Part shown: in pieces, positions 16,566 to 25,177 of the stretch
How positions within the stretch are numbered: position 1 is the first letter of the stretch
How the letters are laid out: every line of letters starts with the position of its first letter
Assembly: GCA_025352375.1 (NCBI GenBank)
Contig: JANXTL010000281.1
Span: 1-41,638 of the forward strand
Reading direction: 5' to 3'
Source: Acetobacteraceae bacterium
GTDB taxonomy: Bacteria > Pseudomonadota > Alphaproteobacteria > Acetobacterales > Acetobacteraceae
Length of the DNA stretch: 41,638 nt
Notes under the pieces: model-generated
Seen by the model: only the letters and a program-made list of their open reading frames with translations
Told to the model about the DNA's origin: nothing
The model's database searches: none
Translations under genes and position numbers: made by a program

Positions 16566-17798
16566 CTACCTGCCGCCGGTCAAATGGTGCAGCATCGCCA
16601 TCGACCGACCAGGCAGGCCTAACCGCGGCACGTCGGCCCCAGCGAGCAGTTGCACGTTCAGCGGCGGCACGCCCTTGCCGCCAAGGGTCAGGTTGCCCAG
16701 CACGTCGCCCTTCATGACCGGCGCCCGCACCGGGCTTTCGAACGACACCTTCACGGCGGCGTTGTCGCGCCAGTTCCGCGGCATTGTGACGGTCAGGTCG
16801 CGCCCGGCAATCAGCGGCACGTCCTTACTGGTGCCAAGCCAAACGGGCGCGCTTTCGATCGTATCGCCAGCGGAGAACAGCGTGACGTTCTCATAGTTGG
16901 CGAAGCACCAATCCATCAGGCGTTCGCCCTCTTCGCCCCGTTCTTTCATCGAAGCCATGCCGTTCAGTACCAGGACGACACGGCGGCCGCTGCGAACCGC
17001 GCTTGCCACGAGACCATACCCACCGGCGTCGGTGTGGCCGGTCTTCAGACCGTCCGCCGTACCCTTCTGCACCATCGGGTTGCGGTTTTCCTGCTCGATA
17101 TTATTGTATTTAAACGATTTTTCGGCGTCGTAATGGTAGTATTCCGGGAAATCCAGGACGATGCGGCGGGCGACGGTGGCGATGTCGCGCACGCTCATGT
17201 GCTGTTCCGCATCCGGCCAGCCGGTGCAGTTGCGGAACTGGCTGTGCTTCAGCCCCATTGTCTTGGCTTTGGCGTTCATGGATTCAGCGAACTGCTCCTC
17301 GGAACCCGCGAGGGCTTCGGCCAGCACAACGGCAGCATCATTGCCGGATTGAACGATCACGCCGCGTATCAGATCCTCCACCCGCACCTGGGTGCCGACC
17401 TGAACGAACATCTTCGACCCACCCATTTTCCAGGCGCGCTCGGACACCGTGAGCTGGTCGTCCAGCTTGAGGCGGCCCTGCTTCAGGCGCTCGTAAACCA
17501 AATAGATGGTCATGAGTTTTGTCATCGACGACGGCGGCATTTCCTCGTCGGACGCTTTTTCCAGCAAAGTGGCGCCGGTCGTGAAATCGAGCGCGATGGC
17601 CCATTTCGCCCCGGTATCCACCGGCCCGAGCGGCGAGTCAGCGGGACTGCCGGTCGGCACGACGTCCTTCGTGCGCGGACGCCCGGCCTGTGGGTGCGGC
17701 GCGGGGGGACGGGCCGGGGCGGGTTTGCGCTGTTGCGCGGACGCTGGCACCGACGCTGCGAGCGCGGAAGCGAGCACGGCCAAACGGCGGGTCAACAT
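16566..17798 (-). CDS. dacC: D-alanyl-D-alanine carboxypeptidase (PBP5/6-type)
   Basis: This 410-residue periplasmic peptidoglycan carboxypeptidase has a signal peptide (MLTRRLAVLASALAASVPASAQ) and a proline-rich linker. The SxxK motif is Ser91-Met-Thr-Lys94, SxN is Ser151-Gly-Asn153 and KTG starts at Lys252. The C-terminal beta domain (about residues 305-385) and an amphipathic tail complete the PBP5 layout. ATG 17798 is chosen for the signal peptide; an upstream ATG adds 21 polar residues. It removes the terminal D-Ala from pentapeptides. It sits in an operon with rlpA and a lytic transglycosylase. The dacA/dacC/dacD choice is not resolvable from sequence alone. Confidence 0.93.
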   Translation of the reverse strand: MLTRRLAVLASALAASVPASAQQRKPAPARPPAPHPQAGRPRTKDVVPTGSPADSPLGPVDTGAKWAIALDFTTGATLLEKASDEEMPPSSMTKLMTIYLVYERLKQGRLKLDDQLTVSERAWKMGGSKMFVQVGTQVRVEDLIRGVIVQSGNDAAVVLAEALAGSEEQFAESMNAKAKTMGLKHSQFRNCTGWPDAEQHMSVRDIATVARRIVLDFPEYYHYDAEKSFKYNNIEQENRNPMVQKGTADGLKTGHTDAGGYGLVASAVRSGRRVVLVLNGMASMKERGEEGERLMDWCFANYENVTLFSAGDTIESAPVWLGTSKDVPLIAGRDLTVTMPRNWRDNAAVKVSFESPVRAPVMKGDVLGNLTLGGKGVPPLNVQLLAGADVPRLGLPGRSMAMLHHLTGGR

Positions 17799-17820
17799 AG
17801 CAGCGGTCTCTCCCACGGGG

Positions 17821-18687
17821 TTACTCGACAACGATGTGAGCGTCCGGAATGCCTCTGGCAAGCGCGTTTGTCAGCGCTTCATCGGCCTGCCGGACGGTAT
17901 CCATCGGCCCGATCCGCACCCTGAACCGGCGCACCCGTCCGTCGACGATCCGGTCGATCGAGGCACCGAGGTCGCCCACCCGGGTCCGCTGGGCCGCCGC
18001 ATATGAATACTCCTCGAAGGCATCGAGTCGCACCCATAAACGCCCGGGATTTGCCGGCCCCTGGGCCACGGTTTCCGACAGGCGCGCAACCGAGACAGGC
18101 GCTGCCGCGGCCACGGCAGGCGTTGCGGTGGGCCGAACCTTGTTCGGCTCCGACGCCATACCTGGCGGAGGCGCGAGGTCGGTGGCGACCACCGCCGAAC
18201 GGGGGGCGGCCGCCATGGCCAACTGCGGATGGCCCGGCAGTTCGTCGGAAGCCGCGTGGCTTTCCTCGGGCAGCACCTGCAGGCGCACCCGGGTGGCGCC
18301 AACGTCGGGCATGCCCAACAGCATCGCCGTTCGCCGGGTCACATCGATCGACCGGCCGGGTTTCCCGGTGCCCCGGTCGTTGATCCGCACGAGGATGGAG
18401 CGCCCGTTTTCCAGATTGGTCAGGCGCGCGACGGCGGGAAGCTGGAGGGTCGGGTGACCGGCCATGACGGCGGATTGGTCGAAAAACTCCCCATCCGAGG
18501 TTAGCGCCGCATGGCCGGAACCGTACACGTTCGCCAGCCCGGTCTCATCGAGGGTGAAGTTCTCACCGGGATAGTACCACGCGCTACCCACTTGGTAGGG
18601 GCGGCCCACCTCATAGTGCGGGTTCGCGCTGGGACGCAGGCATCCGGTCAGAAGCGTCACACACAGCAGGACCCAAACGCGCATCAT
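17821..18687 (-). CDS. rlpA: RlpA-type septal ring lytic transglycosylase lipoprotein
   Basis: The 288-residue outer-membrane lipoprotein has the signal MMRVWVLLCVTLLTGC with lipidated Cys16 (Cys15 if the second ATG is used). The double-psi beta-barrel spans about residues 30-125, with NVYGSGHAALTSDGEFFD and the SILVRINDRGTGKPGRSIDVT segment containing the catalytic Asp. A low-complexity Ala/Pro linker leads to a C-terminal SPOR domain (about 210-288) that targets denuded septal glycan. The first ATG overlaps the stop of the upstream transglycosylase gene (ATGATG). RlpA cleaves naked glycan strands during division. Confidence 0.94.
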   Translation of the reverse strand: MMRVWVLLCVTLLTGCLRPSANPHYEVGRPYQVGSAWYYPGENFTLDETGLANVYGSGHAALTSDGEFFDQSAVMAGHPTLQLPAVARLTNLENGRSILVRINDRGTGKPGRSIDVTRRTAMLLGMPDVGATRVRLQVLPEESHAASDELPGHPQLAMAAAPRSAVVATDLAPPPGMASEPNKVRPTATPAVAAAAPVSVARLSETVAQGPANPGRLWVRLDAFEEYSYAAAQRTRVGDLGASIDRIVDGRVRRFRVRIGPMDTVRQADEALTNALARGIPDAHIVVE

Positions 18688-19655
18688 GCGGTGACCCGGT
18701 CACCGATCGTTCCCACCGCGATGGCATAGAAATCCGAGGGATTATAGCGCCGGATCGCCTTGAAATTGGCATGCACGATGAACGCGTCGCCGGTGATGCC
18801 ATCGGGCGCCACGATCGCCGCGGGCCGTTCATTGCCGGCGCGCCAGGTCCCGCCCATCGGGCGCACCCCGGCGCGCGCCCAATCGCCGAGTGGGCGCATA
18901 TTGTCGCGACCGGCAGCGGAAAGATCGAAACCGGTCGGAAGAATGACCGGTTGGCCCCAGCCCTCCCCGGCACGCCAGCCGGCTTTCGCGAGGTAGTTGG
19001 CGATGGAGCCCAGCACATCGGGTTTGCTGGTCCAGATGTCGCGCTTGCCGTGGCCCTCGAAATCCACGGCGTAGCGGAGGTAACTGGTCGGCATGAACTG
19101 CGGTTGACCCATCGCACCGGCGTAGCTGCCGGTCATTTTGGTGGGCGATATGTCGCCATTTTCAAGTATCTTCAGGGCCGCCATCAGCTCGCCCCGGAAG
19201 AAACTGGCGCGCCTTCCGTCCCAGGCGAGGGTGGCCAGCGCCTCGATCACCCTATAGTCGCCAGTCGCGGCGCCGAACCCCGATTCCAACCCCCAAATGC
19301 CGGCGATGACGCCTGGGCCGACACCGAAGCGGTCTTGCACCTGTTGGAACAGGGCGCGCTCCCGCGCGACGACGTCGCGGCCGTTGGCGATGCGCTGGTC
19401 GTTGATAACCAGGGTCTTGTAGCGTTCCCAGGTCATGGTGAATTCGGGCTGGTGGCGGTCCTTTTCCAACACCTTTTGGTTCGGCACCACCCCGGCGAAG
19501 GCTTTATCCAGTGTCACCTGGGATATACCGGCCTTGCGGGCGTCGGCCTTCACCCCTGCGACGAAGGCCGGGAAACTACCTTCGGCTGCGGCAAGGGTGG
19601 CCCCTGCCGGCAAGGCCAACATTGGGACGGCAAGTACGTGGCGGCGGCGGATCAT
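18684..19655 (-). CDS. mltB: Lytic murein transglycosylase B
   Basis: This 323-residue periplasmic SLT_2-family enzyme starts at ATG 19655 with a twin-arginine-like signal (MIRRRHVLAVPMLALPAGA). The catalytic Glu124 lies in IAGIWGLESGFG. Further family segments are RYAVDFEGHGKRDIW, LGSIANYLAKAGW and the C-terminal HANFKAIRRYNPSDFYAIAVG. It cleaves the MurNAc-GlcNAc bond with formation of 1,6-anhydroMurNAc. It lacks the C-terminal peptidoglycan-binding repeat found in some homologues. It is the first gene of the operon mltB-rlpA-dacC-tmk. Confidence 0.93.
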   Translation of the reverse strand: MIRRRHVLAVPMLALPAGATLAAAEGSFPAFVAGVKADARKAGISQVTLDKAFAGVVPNQKVLEKDRHQPEFTMTWERYKTLVINDQRIANGRDVVARERALFQQVQDRFGVGPGVIAGIWGLESGFGAATGDYRVIEALATLAWDGRRASFFRGELMAALKILENGDISPTKMTGSYAGAMGQPQFMPTSYLRYAVDFEGHGKRDIWTSKPDVLGSIANYLAKAGWRAGEGWGQPVILPTGFDLSAAGRDNMRPLGDWARAGVRPMGGTWRAGNERPAAIVAPDGITGDAFIVHANFKAIRRYNPSDFYAIAVGTIGDRVTA

Positions 19656-19773
19656 GACGCGCTTCCTGCCACGGGGGGCATGGCGGGGCAATTGCTGGAT
19701 TTGCGCGGCAGTGGTGACACCGCAGGTTTGGTGGGCTGCGTCGGGGTTGCGTTGGTGGATAACCGAAACGCCA

Positions 19774-20241
19774 TCATCCCGTGATGAGCGGCCAGTTCAG
19801 CTCCGTTCGCCAATCCTCTGGGTTGGGGCTGGTTTCCGGACCGACGACGTAGCACTCCCAGAACTCCGGACGGGTCGTATGCCCTTGCGCGGCTATCCAG
19901 GTTCGCAATGCGCCCCAGGCGGCGCCGAGGCCAGCGTAATCGCCCTGCATCACGGTCCGAACCACTGTCATCGCCGGACGCAACCCAGGTTCGACCCGGC
20001 CCACGGACCGTATTTCCGACGCCACGGGCACGCAGATCGCGAAGTCCAGCGAGTCGGTTGGCTGCCGAACGTGATGGTTGAACCAGGGCCCGGTTGCGGG
20101 GATGTCCTGAGCGGCGATGGCTTGGGCGATCTCGCTCAGCCCCGGACGCATGGCATGGCGCATCTCGGCCCAGGACACGCTTAGCCGCACCATCGCGACC
20201 TGTTGGGGTGCGGTCGCGACGATGCGGGGCGGCTCGATCAT
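19774..20241 (-). CDS. GyrI-like / AraC effector-binding domain protein
   Basis: The 155-residue stand-alone effector-binding (GyrI-like/Rob-type) domain starts MIEPPRIVATAPQQVAMVRLSV. It has the internal pseudo-repeat of this fold (GPWFNHHV, then VVRTVMQGDYAGLGAAW) and the terminal PEFWECYVVGPETSPNPEDWRTEL with its acidic pocket residue. No DNA-binding domain is present. Such proteins bind cationic or hydrophobic small molecules, and some hydrolyse them. It follows the VOC gene by 3 nt on the same strand and is probably controlled by the MarR regulator at 21075. Confidence 0.87.
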   Translation of the reverse strand: MIEPPRIVATAPQQVAMVRLSVSWAEMRHAMRPGLSEIAQAIAAQDIPATGPWFNHHVRQPTDSLDFAICVPVASEIRSVGRVEPGLRPAMTVVRTVMQGDYAGLGAAWGALRTWIAAQGHTTRPEFWECYVVGPETSPNPEDWRTELNWPLITG

Positions 20242-20244
20242 GCC

Positions 20245-21021
20245 TCAGCGACTCGGCGCGACGATGCCGAAATGGGCGCCTTGCGGATCGGTGCATTGGA
20301 CGATCCACTGCCCGCCAGGCACTTCCATCGGCCCGTTTACGATGGTGCCGCCAGCGCGAGTAACCCGAGCGGCGGCGGCGTCGATGGCCTCGGCGTTAAT
20401 GTAGAAGCCCCAGCAAGGGACGGGCATCTCCGGCATTTTGGTCATCATGCCGCCGCGGGTGACGCCGTCCTTGGCGAACAACTGGTAAACGCCCATTGGG
20501 CCCATATCGTGGGCTTCAGCCTTGGTCCAGCCGAACATCGTGACGTAAAAGGCGAAGTCGGCAGGCATGTCGCCGGCCATCAGTTCGCGCCAGCCGATGT
20601 TACCAGGGGCGTCCGGCGCCAAACCGGGGCCAGGCGGTGTGGGGCTGCCGGGCTTGAACAGAATGAACACTGCGCCATGCGGATCGGCAACGACGGCGAA
20701 CCGGCCAATGCCGGGGATGTCGTCGGCCGGCTTGTGCACCGAACCGCCGGCGGCGGTCAGCCGCTTCACATCGGCATCGACGTCGTCGGATCCGATGTAG
20801 CCGGTCCAGCAGGGCGGGACGCCCGTCGCCTTGGCATCGTCCGGCAGCCGCATCAACCCACCGACCCCCGTCGAGCCGACCGAGAGCACGGTATATTCGT
20901 GGCCGGGAACGCCGGGATCGGCCATGTTCCAGTCGAAGACCGCCTTGTAGAAGGCGCGGCCGGCGTCCGGGTCTGAGGTCATCACGTCGTACCATAGGAA
21001 GTCACCGGGGACGCTGCTCAT
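20245..21021 (-). CDS. Tandem VOC (glyoxalase/bleomycin-resistance fold) protein
   Basis: This 258-residue protein consists of two vicinal-oxygen-chelate modules (about residues 5-120 and 135-258). Each has the strand pattern beginning FLWYDVMTSDPDAGRAFY or IGWRELMAGDMPADFAFY, and each ends with a DP.GA.F box (VVADPHGAVF and QCTDPQGAHF). ATG 21021 excludes 20 residues encoded by the operator region. Family functions include metal-dependent lyases, dioxygenases and drug binding. It is transcribed divergently from marR and upstream of the GyrI-like gene, so a role in tolerance to or conversion of an organic compound is likely. Confidence 0.92.
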   Translation of the reverse strand: MSSVPGDFLWYDVMTSDPDAGRAFYKAVFDWNMADPGVPGHEYTVLSVGSTGVGGLMRLPDDAKATGVPPCWTGYIGSDDVDADVKRLTAAGGSVHKPADDIPGIGRFAVVADPHGAVFILFKPGSPTPPGPGLAPDAPGNIGWRELMAGDMPADFAFYVTMFGWTKAEAHDMGPMGVYQLFAKDGVTRGGMMTKMPEMPVPCWGFYINAEAIDAAAARVTRAGGTIVNGPMEVPGGQWIVQCTDPQGAHFGIVAPSR

Positions 21022-21048
21022 CGTTGGACTCTCCAAGTGTTGACGGGA

Positions 21049-21066
21049 TATGTTGATATCAACATA
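21049..21066. promoter_or_regulatory. Perfect 18-bp palindrome, likely MarR operator
   Basis: TATGTTGATATCAACATA is a perfect inverted repeat with no spacer, placed in the 53-nt gap between the divergent VOC and marR starts and ending 8 nt before the marR ATG. MarR dimers bind 16-20-bp palindromes of this kind, usually repressing both flanking genes. The local AT-richness contrasts with the flanks. Confidence 0.8.
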
Positions 21067-21074
21067 CTGGCGAT

Positions 21075-21533
21075 ATGTCAAACCCCGAATCGGTGCCCTA
21101 CGCCACCACGATTCACGTCCGCGACCACTGCCTGTGCCTGCACACCCAGCGGGCGGCGCGTTTTATGGCGCGCCTGTTCGATGACGTTCTGCGGCCGTTC
21201 GGGCTGACCAACGGGCAGTTTTCGACGATGATGGCGCTCAACCGGCCGGAGCCCGCGAAGATGGCCGGTGTCGCGACGCTGCTGGGCATGGACCGCACCA
21301 CCCTGACGGCGGCGCTGAAGGTACTGAATCGACGGGGATGGATCGTGGTCGCCGCCGACCCCAGGGACAAGCGCGGCCAGCTGCTGAGCTTGACTTCGGA
21401 AGGTCGGCAAGTGCTGGCAAGCGCGATGCCGGCATGGGAGCAAACACACGCGACAATCGCGGGGCGGGTCGGCGACGCAGACCGTTTGCGACGGGACCTG
21501 TCGTCAGTCGTTGGCGACCTTTACCCCGGTTAG
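21075..21533 (+). CDS. MarR family transcriptional regulator
   Basis: This 152-residue winged-helix regulator has an N-terminal dimerisation helix (VRDHCLCLHTQRAARFMARLFDD). The recognition region is GVATLLGMDRTTLTAALKVLNRRGW (about 66-90), and the wing is VAADPRDKRGQLLSLTSEGR. It is divergent from the VOC-GyrI-like operon across a palindrome, the classic autorepressed MarR layout. Cys19 and Cys21 in CLCLH could make it redox- or electrophile-responsive, which is inference. Its last 30 nt overlap the convergent remnant gene at 21504. Confidence 0.94.
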   Translation: MSNPESVPYATTIHVRDHCLCLHTQRAARFMARLFDDVLRPFGLTNGQFSTMMALNRPEPAKMAGVATLLGMDRTTLTAALKVLNRRGWIVVAADPRDKRGQLLSLTSEGRQVLASAMPAWEQTHATIAGRVGDADRLRRDLSSVVGDLYPG

Positions 21534-21683
21534 CCGCTCGTAAACCTTCACCACCGCGGAGCCTTCTTCCTTGCGCCGGCCGCGAGGGTCGTGCACCACA
21601 AGTTTCACGCCGGCCTTCAACAGGTTGCGGGCCATTGGGCCAGCCATGTTGCCAAGGCCCACGAAGCCTACTTTGCCGGTCAT
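21504..21683 (-). pseudogene. Internally deleted 3-hydroxyisobutyrate dehydrogenase-like gene
   Basis: A 59-codon intact frame begins with the exact N-terminus of NAD-dependent beta-hydroxyacid dehydrogenases (MTGKVGFVGLGNMAGPMARN, Rossmann loop). After HDPRGRRKEE it passes directly into what looks like the family C-terminus, GSAVVKVYERLTGVK. About 230 central residues, including the catalytic Lys region, are missing, so no dehydrogenase activity is possible. A ribosome-like GGGGACAC precedes the ATG, so a micro-protein could still be made. The end overlaps marR by 30 nt. Confidence 0.75.
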
Positions 21684-21696
21684 CGGTGTGTGTCCC

Positions 21697-22119
21697 CTAT
21701 GCGTGGATCGTTGTCGGCGTCCAATTGGCCGCGCGGCGGGCAATGCGGCTTTGCACCGTTTCACCGTCGTGATCCGTCGACGCCGGCACGCCGGTGAAAA
21801 GCGCCCAGTCTTCCAAACAGTTCGTGTTGGTCACCATCCGCGTGCCGCCGTCCGTTTCGGTGACGGCGCCGAGGTAGATGCCGCAACGACGGCAGACCAG
21901 GAAATCGGCCGTGCCGGTGCCGAACCGGTAACGGGAAACCTCCGCCCAGTCCTCGGCCCAAATCTCCGCCGCGCCGTTCGGATCGCTGGCCGTGCGCGTC
22001 TGGTTCGCTCGACAGAACGAACAGCCGCAGGCGCGGAGCTTTATCGCCTCCGGCCGTTGCGTCAAACGCAAAGTGAGGCGCAGGTTGCCGCAATGGCAGC
22101 CCCCTTTATGGGTGCTCAT
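21697..22119 (-). CDS. GFA family zinc protein (second of pair)
   Basis: This 140-residue protein has the glutathione-dependent formaldehyde-activating/CENP-V fold. Zinc cysteines are in CHCGN (residues 8-10), ACGCSFC (31-36) and CRRCG (76-79). ATG 22119 overlaps the stop of the upstream GFA gene (ATGA). The name reflects the family founder; most members have no proven formaldehyde activity. It is co-transcribed with a paralogue that is only distantly similar, so the two are not a recent duplication. Confidence 0.92.
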   Translation of the reverse strand: MSTHKGGCHCGNLRLTLRLTQRPEAIKLRACGCSFCRANQTRTASDPNGAAEIWAEDWAEVSRYRFGTGTADFLVCRRCGIYLGAVTETDGGTRMVTNTNCLEDWALFTGVPASTDHDGETVQSRIARRAANWTPTTIHA

Positions 22120-22553
22120 GACTTGCCTCCAACGGGATAGGCTTGGCCAGTGGGGTAGCTGTCGAAGCGCGGGGCATCGACGTGGTCCCAGGGTTGGGCG
22201 CTTTGCATGAAGATGTCGGCGTCCGGTTTGAACCAGCTTGGATCGTCCAGGGTGGTGACGCGCAGGCCGACGATTTCTGGTTTGGTGGACACCTGCACGT
22301 AGAGGGGGGTGCCGCAGTCGCCGCAGAAGATTCTCGAGATATCGTTGCCGCTGTCGGCTTTGTTCACATAGCGCTTCGGCGTGCCCTGGACGATGCGGAA
22401 CCCCGCACTGGGCATGCGCGCGGCGGGCACGTGGGCCGCGCCACTTGCCCGCTGGCAGTCGCGGCAATGACAGCGGAGGGTGAAGACCGGCTCCCCCTCG
22501 GTTTCGTAGCGGATGGCGCCGCAGAGGCAGCCACCGGTTCTGGGTTGGGACAT
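22116..22553 (-). CDS. GFA family zinc protein (first of pair)
   Basis: This 145-residue GFA-fold protein starts at ATG 22553, MSQPRTGGCLCGAIRYE. The zinc-binding motifs are CLCG near residue 9, RCHCRDCQ near 28 and FCGDCGTPLY near 76. The C-terminal half has the usual TLDDP..FKP and W....R..SYP segments. ATG at 22583 would add ten residues and is less family-like. It faces the LLM oxidoreductase at 22643, so both may share a control region in 22554-22642. Confidence 0.93.
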   Translation of the reverse strand: MSQPRTGGCLCGAIRYETEGEPVFTLRCHCRDCQRASGAAHVPAARMPSAGFRIVQGTPKRYVNKADSGNDISRIFCGDCGTPLYVQVSTKPEIVGLRVTTLDDPSWFKPDADIFMQSAQPWDHVDAPRFDSYPTGQAYPVGGKS

Positions 22554-22642
22554 GGTTGTTGGCTCCCTGGATGATGGCGGCATACTGGCCGGGTTACGGG
22601 TGGTATGCCAAGGTTCGGGCCTGGCGATGCGGAGCGTGTGTT

Positions 22643-23488
22643 TTGAAGTTCGGGATTTCGTTGTTCTTCACTGAAGAATCAATCCGGCCGCAGGTGCTCG
22701 CACCCGAGCTGGAACGGCGCGGGTTCGAGTCCGTGTGGTCGGGCGAGCACTCCCACATTCCGGAGGTGCTGACATCCGCTCCCCCCGCGAGCGGGATGAA
22801 GCGCTGGTATTACGAGGTCATGGACCCCTTCGTGACGCTGACGGCGGCAGCGATGGCGACGCACACGCTGAAGATCGGCACGGGGGTGTGTTTGATCCCG
22901 CAACGCGATCCGATTCAGACGGCGAAGCTGGTGGCGTCGATCGACCAGGTCTCCGGCGGGAGATTTCTGTTTGGGGTTGGAAACGGGTGGAACCGGGCGG
23001 AGATCGAGAACCATGGAACAGTGTTCGCGACGCGGCACAAGCGGGCGCGGGAGAGCATCGAGGCGATGAAGGCGATCTGGACACAGTCGAAAGCGGAATA
23101 TCATGGGGAGATCGTTCAGTTCGATCCGATGATGGCATGGCCCAAGCCGATGCAGAATCCATTTCCGCCCATCCTGGTCGGTGGTTCGTTTCCCTATTCC
23201 GCTCGGCGGGCGATTAATTACGGTACCGGATGGTTGCCGAGCACACCGAATGGAAAGACGGATATTCTGGAGGAGATACCGAGGTTCCGGCAGATGGCAG
23301 CGGAGGCTGGGCGGGATCCGGCTTCGTTGCCGATTACGGTCTGGTATCCGCCCCGGAATTTGGAACTGATGAAGAAGTACCGGGATGCGGGGGTCGAGCG
23401 GGTGGTGTTCAGCGTGCCGTCCGACCCGGCGGACGTGGTGATGCCGCATTTGGATGAGATTGGGGGGGTGATGGCGGGGGTGTCGTGA
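22643..23488 (+). CDS. LLM-class F420-type oxidoreductase
   Basis: This 281-residue luciferase-like protein shows family segments FESVWSGEHSHIPEV, LKIGTGVCLIPQRDPIQTAK, LVASIDQVSGGRFLFGVGNGW and PPILVGGSF. The best N-terminus is LKFGISLFFTEESI, read from TTG 22643 behind GGAGCG; the frame is open further upstream but that sequence does not look like the family. The pattern resembles the Rv2161c-like group that binds F420 or FMN; the cofactor cannot be settled here. It is divergent from the GFA pair. Confidence 0.9.
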   Translation: MKFGISLFFTEESIRPQVLAPELERRGFESVWSGEHSHIPEVLTSAPPASGMKRWYYEVMDPFVTLTAAAMATHTLKIGTGVCLIPQRDPIQTAKLVASIDQVSGGRFLFGVGNGWNRAEIENHGTVFATRHKRARESIEAMKAIWTQSKAEYHGEIVQFDPMMAWPKPMQNPFPPILVGGSFPYSARRAINYGTGWLPSTPNGKTDILEEIPRFRQMAAEAGRDPASLPITVWYPPRNLELMKKYRDAGVERVVFSVPSDPADVVMPHLDEIGGVMAGVS

Positions 23489-23489
23489 A

Positions 23490-23844
23490 GGGCGATCGGG
23501 CGACGACCATGAAGGCCCGATCCGGTTCGTCGGACATGGAGGACGATGCGGCAGTGCGTTCGACATCGATCGAAGATTGCTCAATCATGCCAGCGACAGC
23601 CTCATACGGTCTCTCGCCCTGCTCGATCGCCACTATTTCGGCGGCGCCCGACAATGGGAGCGCCCCCAGGCGCCTTTCGTTCCCCGCCCGGTTTATCGGG
23701 TGAGAACGACACGGTCGGCCGCATCCGCTGCAACAAAATGTCGCGTGCTTCGGGCAGATAAACGGCTTTGAGGTCGAAGTCGGAACGCGGGGTGGCCGTC
23801 CCGTAAAGGTGCGAGATGAATCGCATCTCCACGATCGGGTCCAT
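23490..23844 (-). pseudogene. Collapsed nucleotidyltransferase gene
   Basis: The minus-strand frame begins MDPIVEMRFISHLYGTATPR and continues SDFDLKAVYLPEARDILLQR, the N-terminus of a Pol-beta-type nucleotidyltransferase with its SDFD metal motif. After about residue 60 the frame is lost. In the next frame the sequence AAEIVAIEQGERPYEAVAGM continues to SSSMSDEPDRAF, which looks like the C-terminal part of the same family. The central region is missing, and the extreme C-terminus is replaced by the end of the LLM gene. It lies 17 nt downstream of argG on the same strand. Confidence 0.7.
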
Positions 23845-23861
23845 CGGATCGACGAGCGCCC

Positions 23862-25091
23862 TTACAGTCCCCCGCCTTTTCTCCCCACCATCGCCCCCAG
23901 CCGCAGCCGCAACGCGTTCAGCTTAATGAACCCCGCCGCATCGACCTGATCGTAAGCCCCCTGATCGTCCTCGAACGTCACCACCCGCGTATCGTACAGG
24001 GAGTGCGGCGACTCTCGCCCAATGCAAGAAACATTGCCTTTATACAACTTCAACCGAACCCGCCCGCTCACCGACTTCTGCGACGTATCGATCAACGCCT
24101 GCAACATCCGCCGCTCGGGGCTGAACCAGAACCCGTTATAAATCAACTCGGCGTACCGAGGCATCAAACTGTCCTTCAGATGCCCAGCCTCCCGGTCCAG
24201 CGTGATGCTCTCCATCGACCGGTGCGCCACCAGAAGAATAGTGCCGCCAGGCGTCTCGTAGACCCCGCGGGACTTCATCCCCACGAACCGGTTCTCTACC
24301 AGGTCCAGCCGCCCGATGCCGTTGGCCTTTCCCAGCTCGTTCAGCCGGGTCAGCAGCGACGCCGGAGACAACCGAACCCCGTCGATCGCCACGGGATCCC
24401 CGCCCTCGAAATCGACGGAGATCACGGTCGCCTTATCCGGCGCATCCTCCGGCCGGATGGTGCGCTGGTAGACGATTTCGTCCGCCTCGATCGCCGGGTC
24501 TTCCAGGATTTTGCCCTCGGAGGACGAGTGCAGCATGTTGGCGTCGACGCTGAACGGGGCCTCCCCGCGTTTGTCCTTCGAAATTGGAATCTGATGGGTC
24601 TCGGCGAATTCGAGCAAGCGGGTGCGGCTGGTCAGCTCCCATTCGCGCCACGGTGCGATGATTTTGATGTCCGGTTTCAGGGCATAGTAGGATAACTCGA
24701 AGCGCACCTGATCGTTGCCCTTGCCGGTCGCGCCGTGCGCCACCGCGTCGGCGCCGACCATTTCCGCGATCTCGATCTGGCGCTGGGCGATCAGCGGGCG
24801 GGCAATCGATGTCCCAAGCAAATACTGCCCCTCGTAGACCGTATTCGCCCGAAACATCGGGAACACGAAATCGCGGACAAACGTCTCGCGCAAATCGTCG
24901 ACAAAAATTTCCTTCACGCCGGCCATCTCGGCCTTCTTGCGGGCGGGCTCCAGCTCCTCCCCCTGGCCGAGGTCGGCGGTGAAGGTCACCACCTCGCATT
25001 TGTAGGTGGTTTGCAGCCAGCGCAGGATCACGCTGGTATCCAGCCCGCCGGAGTAGGCGAGCACGATTTTCTTCACATCCTTGACGGCCAT
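23862..25091 (-). CDS. argG: Argininosuccinate synthase
   Basis: The 409-residue enzyme condenses citrulline and aspartate using ATP in arginine synthesis. The start at ATG 25091 gives the conserved [20 protein letters not shown], whose SGGLDTS is the PP-loop. Further segments are [16 protein letters not shown] near 120, APWREW, DEAP-type acceptor region [10 protein letters not shown] and SPERRMLQ near the end. Frames extending upstream of 25091 lack conservation. It is divergent from the TPR gene at 25178. Length matches the bacterial family. Confidence 0.97.
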   Translation of the reverse strand: MAVKDVKKIVLAYSGGLDTSVILRWLQTTYKCEVVTFTADLGQGEELEPARKKAEMAGVKEIFVDDLRETFVRDFVFPMFRANTVYEGQYLLGTSIARPLIAQRQIEIAEMVGADAVAHGATGKGNDQVRFELSYYALKPDIKIIAPWREWELTSRTRLLEFAETHQIPISKDKRGEAPFSVDANMLHSSSEGKILEDPAIEADEIVYQRTIRPEDAPDKATVISVDFEGGDPVAIDGVRLSPASLLTRLNELGKANGIGRLDLVENRFVGMKSRGVYETPGGTILLVAHRSMESITLDREAGHLKDSLMPRYAELIYNGFWFSPERRMLQALIDTSQKSVSGRVRLKLYKGNVSCIGRESPHSLYDTRVVTFEDDQGAYDQVDAAGFIKLNALRLRLGAMVGRKGGGL

Positions 25092-25177
25092 CGGCGGGGT
25101 CTCCTTGACGGCGGGCAGGTAGCGCGGTCGTGTCTTAGTGGCAAGCGCGCCGATCGTACCGCACCAGGAGACGCCCC

